Positions 1-5,124 of a DNA stretch of 5,813 nt are shown here, in pieces. The DNA is from Gemmatimonadaceae bacterium. GTDB lineage: Bacteria > Gemmatimonadota > Gemmatimonadetes > Gemmatimonadales > Gemmatimonadaceae. The notes beneath the pieces were generated by a model. The model did not search any database. It was not told where the DNA came from and worked only from the letters and a program-made list of their open reading frames with translations. The position numbers and the translations under genes are program-made. How positions within the stretch are numbered: position 1 is the stretch's first letter; each line of letters starts with the position of its first letter. The stretch spans positions 1 through 5,813 of the forward strand of contig JACDHQ010000154.1 of the NCBI GenBank assembly GCA_013820975.1, written 5' to 3'.

Positions 1-1
1 C

Positions 2-100
2 ACCGATACGGTGATCGTGGAGGCGCGGGTGCATTACCGGGGCGCGCCAGTGACCGGAAGCCCGGTGGTGTTTCGCGTCCCCTTCGGCCCGGTACAGTAG
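2..100 (+). CDS. C-terminal end of an unidentified protein, possible Ig-like fold (partial)
   Basis: The frame starting at base 2 is open from the window edge to a TAG at 98-100 and gives 32 residues that look like genuine protein. They alternate hydrophobic and polar residues (TVIVEARVHY, then SPVVFRVPFG), with a turn containing YRGAPVTGSP. This resembles the last two beta strands of a filamin- or bacterial Ig-like domain, where a G-x-P-V-x-G-S-P-V turn before a final strand is common. Such domains occur in secreted or surface proteins. The N-terminus lies outside the window, so function and localisation cannot be given. No T-tract terminator follows before the next gene, so read-through into the acyl-CoA synthetase is possible. 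The fold is inferred from the strand pattern only. Confidence 0.55.
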   Translation, partial: TDTVIVEARVHYRGAPVTGSPVVFRVPFGPVQ

Positions 101-207
101 GCCACGCGCTGGCGACCGGCGCACCCGCGGGTAAGTTGTGGGTGGAGCTGGAACTCTTTCGCCGCGCCGCCGGAGCTGCTCGGTAGCGCACCGGCCCGAT
201 CCGACCT

Positions 208-212
208 GGAGG
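208..212 (+). promoter_or_regulatory. Shine-Dalgarno for the acyl-CoA synthetase
   Basis: GGAGG lies five bases before the ATG at 218. It is the best ribosome binding site in the window and fixes this start. The rest of the gap (101-207) contains a perfect 10-bp palindrome ACCCGCGGGT at 123-132, but no recognisable sigma-70 promoter and no T-tract terminator. Confidence 0.75.
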
Positions 213-217
213 CAGCG

Positions 218-2047
218 ATGAACGCCACTGGTGGCCCCCGCAACACCCCGCCCGGCACCCTGACCGCGCTCTTCTTCGACGCGTGCCGCAAGTTCAACAA
301 GCCCGATGCGCTGCAGGTGAAGGTGGGCGGTGCCTACCGGCCGATTTCGCATCGTGAGCTGCTCGACCGGGTGCGGCACACGGCGCTCGGGCTGCAGGAG
401 CTCGGGGTGACGTCGGGAATGCGCGTCGGCATCCTGAGCGAGAACCGTCCCGAATGGGCGATCGCCGACTACGCATGCCTCACCGCGATGCTCGCCGACG
501 TGCCGATCTACCCCACACTTCCGGCGGAGCAGATCCCGCACCTGCTGAATGACTCGGGGGCGGTCGCCGTCTTCGTCTCGACGGCCGAGCAGGCGCAGAA
601 GATCGCGGCGATCCGCGGCGAATGCCCGGCGGTCAAGCACGTGATCGGATTCGAGGCCGGCGCACCGGGCATCGACATGACACTCGCCGACCTCGAGAAG
701 CGCGGGGCAGCCGTGGACTCGCCGGAGCGCGCGGCAGCCTGGGAACAGCAGGCGCTCTCGGTGAAGCCGGACGACCTCGCGACGCTCATCTACACCTCGG
801 GGACCACGGGCAACCCCAAGGGCGTGATGCTGACGCACGACAACATCTACTCGAACGTCCTGGGGGCCACGACTGCCGTCCCATTCGAGGGGAATGATTC
901 CGGGCTCAGCTTCCTCCCGCTGTCGCACATCTTCGAGCGGATGGCGGGCCACTACCTGATGTTCCACGTCGGGTGCTCGATCGCCTACGCGGAGTCGATC
1001 GACACGATCACGGCGAACCTCGGCGAGGTGCATCCCACCCTCGTGTGTGCCGTGCCACGCGTGTACGAAAAGATCTTCGCGCGCGTCCTCGAGAATGCGA
1101 CGGCCGGCAGCGCGATCAAGAAGAACATCTTCTTCTGGGCGCGCCGCGTCGGCGAGGAATGGGCCGATGAAAAGCTGGCGGGGCGCGAACCGGGCGGGCT
1201 GCTGGCGTTCAAGTACACGGTGGCGCAGAAGCTCGTCTTCTCGAAGCTGCGCGAGCGCACCGGGGGCAACCTGCGCTACTTCGTCTCCGGCGGTGCACCG
1301 CTGGCGCCCGAGATCAACAAGTTCTTCTATGCCGCTGGGCTGGTGATCCTCGAGGGGTATGGCCTGACCGAGACCTCCCCCGTCATCGCGGTGAACACCC
1401 CCGACGCGTTCCGCCTCGGCACCGTCGGCAAGCTGCTGCCGGGGGTGGAGGTCCGCATTGCGCCCGACGGCGAGATCCTCACGCGCGGTCCCCACGTGAT
1501 GAAGGGGTACTACAACAACCCCGAGGCGACCGCCGAGGTGATCGACGCCGAGGGGTGGTTTCATACCGGCGACATCGGTGAGCTGCGCGACGGGTTCCTC
1601 GCCATCACCGATCGTAAAAAGGACATCATCGTCACTGCCGGGGGCAAGAACATCGCGCCGCAGCCCATCGAAAACCGCGTCAAGACGAACAAGTACGTGA
1701 GCCAGGCGGTGATGATCGGCGACAAGCGCCGGTTCCCCGTGATCCTGGTGGTGCCGAACTGGGACAACCTGGAGAAGTGGGCCGGCTACAAGAACCTCTC
1801 CTATACCGACCGCGCCGAGCTGCTCGCGATGCCGCAGGCGAAGGCCAAGATGGAGAAGGAGGTGCTCGGCACCCTCGACGGCTTCGCGAAGTACGAGCTG
1901 CCAAAGAAGATCGGGCTGCTGGAGCACGACTTCACGATCGAGCGCGGCGAGCTGACGCCGAAGCTCAGCGTGAAGCGAAAGGTCGTGGACAAGGCATACA
2001 AGTCGCTGGTCGACTCACTGTACGTGGAGGATCCGGCTGCTGGATGA
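218..2047 (+). CDS. AMP-forming long-chain acyl-CoA synthetase (FAA1/FadD-like)
   Basis: Complete 609-aa adenylate-forming enzyme of the long-chain fatty-acid-CoA ligase group. It activates a fatty acid with ATP to acyl-AMP and transfers the acyl group to CoA, probably at the inner face of the membrane. Visible motifs in order: P-loop YTSGTTGNPKG at residues 192-202; FLPLSHIFER at 232-241; VPRVYEKI at 279-286; A5 motif YGLTET at 381-386; A7 motif GWFHTGD at 446-452; hinge and A8 motif DRKKDIIVTAGGKNIAP at 465-481. The C-terminal A10 region GELTPKLSVKRKVV is at 577-590. A length near 600 aa is normal for this group. The ATG at 218 is supported by GGAGG at 208-212, five bases upstream. There is no signal peptide. 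Acyl chain length cannot be read from sequence. The gene converges with the pterin operon downstream and shows no functional link to it. Confidence 0.95.
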   Translation: MNATGGPRNTPPGTLTALFFDACRKFNKPDALQVKVGGAYRPISHRELLDRVRHTALGLQELGVTSGMRVGILSENRPEWAIADYACLTAMLADVPIYPTLPAEQIPHLLNDSGAVAVFVSTAEQAQKIAAIRGECPAVKHVIGFEAGAPGIDMTLADLEKRGAAVDSPERAAAWEQQALSVKPDDLATLIYTSGTTGNPKGVMLTHDNIYSNVLGATTAVPFEGNDSGLSFLPLSHIFERMAGHYLMFHVGCSIAYAESIDTITANLGEVHPTLVCAVPRVYEKIFARVLENATAGSAIKKNIFFWARRVGEEWADEKLAGREPGGLLAFKYTVAQKLVFSKLRERTGGNLRYFVSGGAPLAPEINKFFYAAGLVILEGYGLTETSPVIAVNTPDAFRLGTVGKLLPGVEVRIAPDGEILTRGPHVMKGYYNNPEATAEVIDAEGWFHTGDIGELRDGFLAITDRKKDIIVTAGGKNIAPQPIENRVKTNKYVSQAVMIGDKRRFPVILVVPNWDNLEKWAGYKNLSYTDRAELLAMPQAKAKMEKEVLGTLDGFAKYELPKKIGLLEHDFTIERGELTPKLSVKRKVVDKAYKSLVDSLYVEDPAAG

Positions 2048-2059
2048 TCGAGCCGAGCG

Positions 2060-2096
2060 GACGCGGATTGTGCGAATGACGCAGATCGACGCGGAT
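2060..2096. repeat. Short imperfect intergenic repeat, unit GACGCRGAT
   Basis: The 52-bp gap between the convergent acyl-CoA synthetase and Trm112-like genes contains GACGCGGAT at 2060-2068, GACGCAGAT at 2078-2086 and GACGCGGAT again at 2088-2096. The first and last copies are identical and the middle one differs at one base. No T-tract terminator was seen between these convergent genes. The repeat is non-coding and its role is unknown. Confidence 0.5.
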
Positions 2097-2099
2097 CGA

Positions 2100-2792
2100 T
2101 CACCGAGACCGGCTTCGCCCCAGCGGGATCATTCCGGAGGTCGTTCCACCCTCCCTCTCGCCGATCCACCAGGTGTCATCGCGCGTCAGCTCCCGCACTC
2201 CTGCTGGAACCGGCGCCGATGCCGGCGCGAGGATGCGGCCACCGCTGCGGACGATCCGAGCCGCCTCGATCACGACGATGGCGGCATCGGGCGCGGCATC
2301 GGGCGCGGCATCGGGCGCGGCATCCACAGCGGCCGCGCGCAGCGCGCCCGGCGCGAGCGGCACTTGCGCTCGCGACGGCGGCATGATCGCCGACTGCATC
2401 GGGTGGGTCGGTCCATCCGGCGCGATCGCCACCAGTTCGACCCGCTCGATGATGTCGCCCAGCTCCTCGGCGTAGCCCGCCCAGCTGCCGAAGAGCGCGA
2501 CGGCGCCGCCGGGTTCACCGAGATCGAGGTAGGCAGCCAGGGCAGTCGGGGGGAGGGGGACGGCGGCCGGCGGTACGGACACGAGAGCTCGCACCACCCC
2601 TTCATGGGTCGCACGATCGATGGCCGTGAACCACACCGTCCCATCCACGATCGGATACTTCATGTGGCAGACCGGGCACCCGAGCGTACCGCGCAGGATG
2701 TGCCGGTCGCGCGACTCGTCCGCGAAGAGCACCAGCCACGTTTCCTCGTGCGGCGCGGGGCAGCGCAGCTGGTCGAGCAGCTCGACGAACAT
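2100..2792 (-). CDS. Trm112-like zinc-finger protein with degenerate methyltransferase-like C-terminal region
   Basis: 230-aa protein and last gene of the minus-strand operon; its ATG lies 4 bp after the SDR stop, with no clear Shine-Dalgarno, so it is probably translationally coupled. Residues 5-55 follow the Trm112 pattern: LLDQLRCP, then CPVC-x-x-x-YPIVDG. Putative zinc ligands are C11, H15, C39 and C42, so the first usual CxxC is CxxxH here. Residues 95-125 (GGAVALFGSWAGYAEEL onward) resemble a methyltransferase motif I but lack the usual glycine-rich E/DxGxGxG. Residues 173-190 (VVIEAARIVRSGGRILAP) resemble the EAaRVLRPGGRL strand-helix of class I SAM methyltransferases. A DAAP repeat sits between them at 157-171. 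Trm112 proteins bind and activate methyltransferases; here the partner-like fold appears fused but probably not catalytic. Actual function is unknown. The fold assignment of the C-terminal part is inference. Confidence 0.8.
   Translation of the reverse strand: MFVELLDQLRCPAPHEETWLVLFADESRDRHILRGTLGCPVCHMKYPIVDGTVWFTAIDRATHEGVVRALVSVPPAAVPLPPTALAAYLDLGEPGGAVALFGSWAGYAEELGDIIERVELVAIAPDGPTHPMQSAIMPPSRAQVPLAPGALRAAAVDAAPDAAPDAAPDAAIVVIEAARIVRSGGRILAPASAPVPAGVRELTRDDTWWIGEREGGTTSGMIPLGRSRSR
2281..2324. repeat. 12-bp tandem repeat, about 3.7 copies, in frame
   Basis: GCGGCATCGGGC occurs three times without error at 2281-2292, 2293-2304 and 2305-2316, followed by the partial copy GCGGCATC at 2317-2324. 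On the minus strand it encodes the DAAP repeat at residues 157-171 of the Trm112-like protein. The 12-bp period preserves the reading frame, so copy-number change by slippage would add or remove four residues without a frameshift. Confidence 0.9.
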
Positions 2793-2796
2793 CCGG

Positions 2797-3510
2797 CTAG
2801 CGGCGGGAGAGGCGCAGCTCGTCGATGTTCACGCCTTCTGGCGCGCTGACGGCATAGAGCACGGCCGCGGCCACGGCATCGGCCTGCAGCATCGCCGAGC
2901 GTGGGGTGAACCCCGGCGAGTTGTCGGGGTCGATGGCGTCCCAGAGGGGCGTGTCGACAGGGCCCGGCGACACGAGCGTCGTGCGCACGCCGCTGCCGCG
3001 CAACTCCGCGTGCAGCACCTCGTGCAGCGCGCGCAGCCCGTACTTGCTCGCCGAGTAGGCGGCGTTGCCGGGGAAGATGTGCCGGTCGGCGATGCTGCCG
3101 ATCGTCACAATGTGCCCGCGCCCCGCCTTACGCATCGTGGGCAGCAGCGCGCGCACGATCGCGAATGGTGCGACGAGGTTGGTCGAGACGACGGATGCGA
3201 AGTCGTCGGGGGAAGTCTCATCGGCCGGCGCCACGAGAAAGCGGCCGGCGTTGTTCACCAGGATGTCCGGTTCGCCGACAGTCGCCCGGATCTGCTCGAC
3301 CGCGTCGTACAGCGCCGCATTGTCGCTGACGTCGCACCGCACCGAGAACGCTGAGGCCCCGACCACCGCCACCGCCTCGGCCAGCGACTCACGGCCGCGC
3401 GCCAGCAGCGCGACCCGCGCACCCGCGCCGACCAGGGCGCGCGCCGAGGCGAGGCCGATGCCACGCGACGCGCCGGTGACGAGCGCGATCCGGCCGTCGA
3501 GCACGCCCAT
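2797..3510 (-). CDS. Classical short-chain dehydrogenase/reductase, candidate sepiapterin-reductase-type pterin reductase
   Basis: 237-aa soluble NAD(P)H-dependent oxidoreductase of the classical SDR superfamily. Visible elements: cofactor motif TGASRGIG at residues 12-19, with R16 and R38 favouring NADPH; acidic D60 in RCDV; NNAG at 86-89; N111; catalytic S139 with Y152 and K156 (AYSASK); SPGPVDT at 181-187 after the catalytic helix. Length is typical. The start at 3510 is chosen because the Rossmann motif begins right after it; the same frame stays open upstream to 3969, but that stretch is folE antisense-frame shadow. The ATG shares one base with the folE stop (TGATG), implying translational coupling. 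Substrate cannot be read from sequence. Position directly after PTPS-family and folE genes suggests reduction of a pterin side chain, the job of sepiapterin reductase, also an SDR. A generic oxidoreductase role remains possible. Confidence 0.92.
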   Translation of the reverse strand: MGVLDGRIALVTGASRGIGLASARALVGAGARVALLARGRESLAEAVAVVGASAFSVRCDVSDNAALYDAVEQIRATVGEPDILVNNAGRFLVAPADETSPDDFASVVSTNLVAPFAIVRALLPTMRKAGRGHIVTIGSIADRHIFPGNAAYSASKYGLRALHEVLHAELRGSGVRTTLVSPGPVDTPLWDAIDPDNSPGFTPRSAMLQADAVAAAVLYAVSAPEGVNIDELRLSRR

Positions 3511-4142
3511 CAGTAGTTCGCCTTCGGGGCGTGGGCAAGGCGCAGGAACTCCTCGCGAGTCCGGGCGTCGTCGCGGAAGGCGCCGCGCAGCGACGAGGTG
3601 ATCGTGCGGCTCGACTGCTTCTCGACGCCGCGCATCATCATGCAGAGGTGCACGCCGTCGAGCACGACCCCGACGCCCGCCGGCTCGAGCACCTCCTCGA
3701 GCGCCCCTGCGATCTGTTCCGTGAGGCGCTCCTGCACCTGCAGCCTGCGCGCGAACACCTCCACCACTCGCGGAATCTTCGACAGGCCGACGACGCGCCC
3801 GTGGGGCAGGTAGGCGACGTGCGCCCGCCCGAAGAACGGCAGCATGTGGTGTTCGCACAACGAATAGAACTCGATGTCGCGGACCATCACCATCGAGGTG
3901 TGGTCCTCGGCGAAGAGGGCGTCGCCCACCACCTCGGCGACGCTCATCTGGTAGCCGCGGGTGAGCCACTGGAGGCTTGCGGCGACGCGCGCCGGGGTCT
4001 TGAGCAGCCCCTCGCGATCGGGATCCTCGCCGAGCAGGCCGAGTTGCTCGCGCACCCCGGCAGCCAGGTCGCGGGACATCGCGTCCAGCGGCTGGTTCCC
4101 GTCTTCGCCCGCCCTCGGCTGCCCGATGCTATCGCCCGTCAT
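3510..4142 (-). CDS. folE: GTP cyclohydrolase I (FolE)
   Basis: 210-aa enzyme converting GTP to 7,8-dihydroneopterin triphosphate plus formate, the entry step to folate, tetrahydrobiopterin and queuosine. It acts in the cytosol as a homo-oligomer. The zinc and catalytic residues are all present: SLCEHHMLPFFG gives C96, H98 and H99, and VHLCMMMRGVEKQ gives H165 and C167. They correspond to E. coli Cys110, His112, His113, His179 and Cys181. DPDREGLLKTPARV at 40-53 is the usual N-terminal family signature, and SSRTITSSLRG at 177-187 follows the second zinc motif. The ATG at 4142 lies 14 bp inside the upstream PTPS gene. A second in-frame ATG (M22, base 4079) precedes the conserved domain and could be the true start; neither has a strong Shine-Dalgarno. 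Because of the intact zinc site this is the zinc-dependent type IA enzyme, not the FolE2 type. Confidence 0.97.
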   Translation of the reverse strand: MTGDSIGQPRAGEDGNQPLDAMSRDLAAGVREQLGLLGEDPDREGLLKTPARVAASLQWLTRGYQMSVAEVVGDALFAEDHTSMVMVRDIEFYSLCEHHMLPFFGRAHVAYLPHGRVVGLSKIPRVVEVFARRLQVQERLTEQIAGALEEVLEPAGVGVVLDGVHLCMMMRGVEKQSSRTITSSLRGAFRDDARTREEFLRLAHAPKANY

Positions 4143-4542
4143 ATTCCACGTAGTTGTTGGGGGTTTCCCAGAGGACGAGCCGCGCGAGCCGCGCGGGCGC
4201 CACCCGCGGCTCGAGCACGCGCCAGCACGCCACCACGATGTTCTCGGCGGTCGGGATGATGTCGCGCATGAAGCCGACCTCGAGGTTCATGTTGCGGTGG
4301 TCGACGTGGTCGATCACCTCGCGCTGCACGATCGCCTTGAGGGCGCCGAGGTCCATGACGTAGCCCGTGCGCTCCTCGATGGGGCCGGCGACCGAGACGT
4401 CGAGCATGTAGTTGTGCCCGTGCCAGTTGGGGTTGTTGCACTTGCCGAAGAGGCGCTCGTTCTCGGCGTCGGAGAGCGCGGGGTTGTGCACGCGGTGCGC
4501 CGCGTTGAAGTGCATGCGCCGGGTGACGGTCACCTCAGCCAT
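4129..4542 (-). CDS. queD: 6-pyruvoyl-tetrahydropterin synthase / 6-carboxytetrahydropterin synthase (PTPS/QueD family)
   Basis: 137-aa enzyme acting on 7,8-dihydroneopterin triphosphate, the FolE product. Zinc ligands H16 (FNAAHRVH), H41 and H43 (NWHGHNY) are present. So are catalytic C35 (FGKCNNPNWHGH), D81 and H82 (DHVDHRNMN) and substrate-anchoring E127 (WETPNNYVEY). The cysteine-to-histidine spacing is CX5HGH, as in animal PTPS (CNNPNGHGHNY), whereas queuosine-pathway QueD usually has CX3HGH. The product may therefore be 6-pyruvoyl-tetrahydropterin rather than 6-carboxytetrahydropterin. The symbol given is the usual family label and should not be read as proof of a queuosine role. It is the first gene of the operon; its stop overlaps the folE start by 14 bp. 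The ATG at 4542 follows AGGGA, a moderate Shine-Dalgarno, and leaves a family-typical N-terminus. Family assignment is certain, pathway is not. Confidence 0.93.
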   Translation of the reverse strand: MAEVTVTRRMHFNAAHRVHNPALSDAENERLFGKCNNPNWHGHNYMLDVSVAGPIEERTGYVMDLGALKAIVQREVIDHVDHRNMNLEVGFMRDIIPTAENIVVACWRVLEPRVAPARLARLVLWETPNNYVEYDGR

Positions 4543-4571
4543 GGGGGTCCCTGGTCGGTGTCATCGGCCCA

Positions 4572-4600
4572 AAGATAGGGCGAGCAGCGGTGACGGGACA
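4572..4600 (-). promoter_or_regulatory. Weak candidate promoter for the pterin operon
   Basis: On the minus strand TATCTT (4572-4577) matches four of six bases of a sigma-70 -10 box and would start transcription about 20-25 bases before the PTPS start codon. The hexamer 17 bp upstream (TGTCCC, 4595-4600) is a poor -35. Position favours it, because it lies between the upstream terminator and the first gene. Sequence support is weak. Confidence 0.22.
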
Positions 4601-4613
4601 CTATTGGACGGTT

Positions 4614-4649
4614 GGGAGTGGGGGGCCGGGGGTCGGGCGGCTGGGAGGG
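4614..4649 (+). other. G-rich tract with G-quadruplex potential
   Basis: The plus strand has six runs of three or more G: 4614-4616, 4620-4625, 4628-4632, 4635-4637, 4643-4645 and 4647-4649. The intervening loops are 3, 2, 2, 5 and 1 bases. This exceeds the usual four-run, loop-1-to-7 definition of an intramolecular G-quadruplex. It sits 72-107 bases upstream of the pterin operon start codon, on the template strand for that operon, so any structure would form in DNA and not in the operon mRNA. Confidence 0.5.
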
Positions 4650-4652
4650 CAC

Positions 4653-4689
4653 AAAAAACTCGAGCCCCGTGCAGGGCACGGGGCTCGAG
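4653..4689 (-). terminator. Strong intrinsic terminator, minus strand
   Basis: A perfect 13-bp inverted repeat has arms CTCGAGCCCCGTG (4659-4671) and CACGGGGCTCGAG (4677-4689) with a 5-base loop. Read on the minus strand the hairpin is followed at once by six T (complement of 4653-4658), the classic rho-independent layout. On the plus strand no T-tract follows directly, so it acts in one direction. It would stop minus-strand transcripts arriving from the acetyltransferase side and insulate the pterin operon promoter. Confidence 0.88.
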
Positions 4690-4910
4690 GGCGAACTGGA
4701 GATCGAAGAGGGTTTTTTGAAGCCCTGTCAAAAAAATGAGGCCCTCACCAGTCCCTTCGTCTTCCCCCGCACTGGGGGCATGGCGTCAGGTCCAGATTAT
4801 CGCGCCCACTCGAAGGACTTATCGGCTCAAAAACGTGGCTCTTCGTCCCCACCAAACACAGATGTAAATTAGCTTCGCAATGACCGCTGGTCAATCATTT
4901 TTGCACCCCT
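4690..4910. other. Non-coding, AT-richer region with inverted repeats; possible small RNA or long 3' UTR
   Basis: No protein gene is supported here. Visible structures are: TTTTTTGA (4713-4720) opposite TCAAAAAA (4728-4735) with a 7-base loop; a minus-strand TGAG-GGC-CTCA mini-hairpin followed by seven T (complement of 4730-4747), which looks like a weak second terminator; and CCCCC-GCACT-GGGGG (4764-4778). CGAAG (4811-4815) can also pair with CTTCG (4841-4845). On the minus strand the stretch runs into the strong terminator at 4653-4689, so it may be the 3' UTR of the acetyltransferase mRNA or an independent small RNA. No known RNA family was recognised. The promoter of the downstream plus-strand gene must also lie here; TAAATT at 4865-4870 is a possible -10 without a good -35. 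Confidence 0.4.
4881..4893. promoter_or_regulatory. Dyad TGACC-GCT-GGTCA, possible operator
   Basis: Perfect 5-bp inverted repeat with a 3-base spacer, 28-40 bases before the GTG of the small membrane protein, where an operator or a 5' UTR hairpin could act. A five-T run at 4898-4902 follows, so a weak plus-strand terminator or attenuator is an alternative reading. A dyad this short can occur by chance. Confidence 0.3.
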
Positions 4911-4914
4911 GGAG
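4911..4914 (+). promoter_or_regulatory. Shine-Dalgarno supporting a GTG start
   Basis: GGAG lies six bases before GTG at 4921-4923. No ATG in this frame precedes the first membrane helix, so this site decides the start of the small membrane protein. Confidence 0.65.
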
Positions 4915-4920
4915 CTCGCT

Positions 4921-5124
4921 GTGGATCTCGGCATTCTGGGCGCAATTGCGCTGCTCGTCCTCTGGGCCTTCGCGGCGCTCGTGATGCAGGGACCGGGGTG
5001 GGTACACCTGTTCCTCACCGTCGGCGTCTTCCTGCTCATCTACCGCATCGTCGCGCGGAGCACACCGGGGGCGCCGAAGGAGCCGCCAAACGTGCAGCCC
5101 AAGGGCAAGCGCGCGAAGGGCTAG
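4921..5124 (+). CDS. Small two-helix membrane protein, DUF5670 / lmo0937-like
   Basis: 67-aa protein starting at GTG. Residues 3-22 (GILGAIALLVLWAFAALVM region) form a first transmembrane helix. QGPGW makes a tight turn, residues 28-44 (HLFLTVGVFLLIYRIVA) form a second helix, and the tail is basic and proline-rich (KEPPNVQPKGKRAKG), probably cytoplasmic. The pattern of LLVLW in helix one, a G-x-x-H-x-L-L/F start to helix two and a short basic tail recalls the lmo0937/DUF5670 family of tiny membrane proteins. Their function is not established; some are linked to stress responses. The family call is by resemblance only. It is a single-gene plus-strand unit, and its TAG (5122-5124) interlocks with the TAG of the opposing acetyltransferase in a CTAG tetramer. 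Confidence 0.75.
   Translation: MDLGILGAIALLVLWAFAALVMQGPGWVHLFLTVGVFLLIYRIVARSTPGAPKEPPNVQPKGKRAKG

Noticed and set aside
2281..2324. CRISPR-like array
   Set aside because: The 12-bp units are directly adjacent with no spacers and are in frame within a coding gene.
2070..2849. Long plus-strand open frame (259 codons) opposite the Trm112-like gene
   Set aside because: It encodes low-complexity Arg/Gly/His-rich sequence with no motif, while the minus frame has clear Trm112 motifs. It is a GC-rich shadow.
3511..3969. Upstream extension of the SDR frame to give a 390-aa protein
   Set aside because: The extension is Arg-rich shadow overlapping folE. The SDR cofactor motif starts just after the ATG at 3510, which is coupled to the folE stop.
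3531..4259. Plus-strand open frame (242 codons) opposite folE
   Set aside because: FolE zinc and catalytic motifs lie in the opposite frame; this frame is Ala/Arg/His-rich antisense shadow.
4728..4781. 17-codon minus-strand open frame (MPPVRGKTKGLVRASFF)
   Set aside because: It is short, has no clear Shine-Dalgarno and ends in the T-tract of a hairpin; a leader peptide cannot be argued from this.
4780..4860. Possible tRNA on the minus strand because of TTCGAGT in a stem-like context
   Set aside because: No acceptor stem, D-arm or anticodon arm can be assembled around it, and the putative T-stem has a mismatch.
4612..4872. Plus-strand open frame of 86 codons
   Set aside because: It runs through the G-rich tract, the terminator hairpin and the AT-rich repeats, lacks a convincing ribosome site and has no protein-like pattern.
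4869..4898. 9-codon minus-strand open frame (MIDQRSLRS)
   Set aside because: It is too short to support and overlaps the TGACC/GGTCA dyad, which explains part of the sequence.
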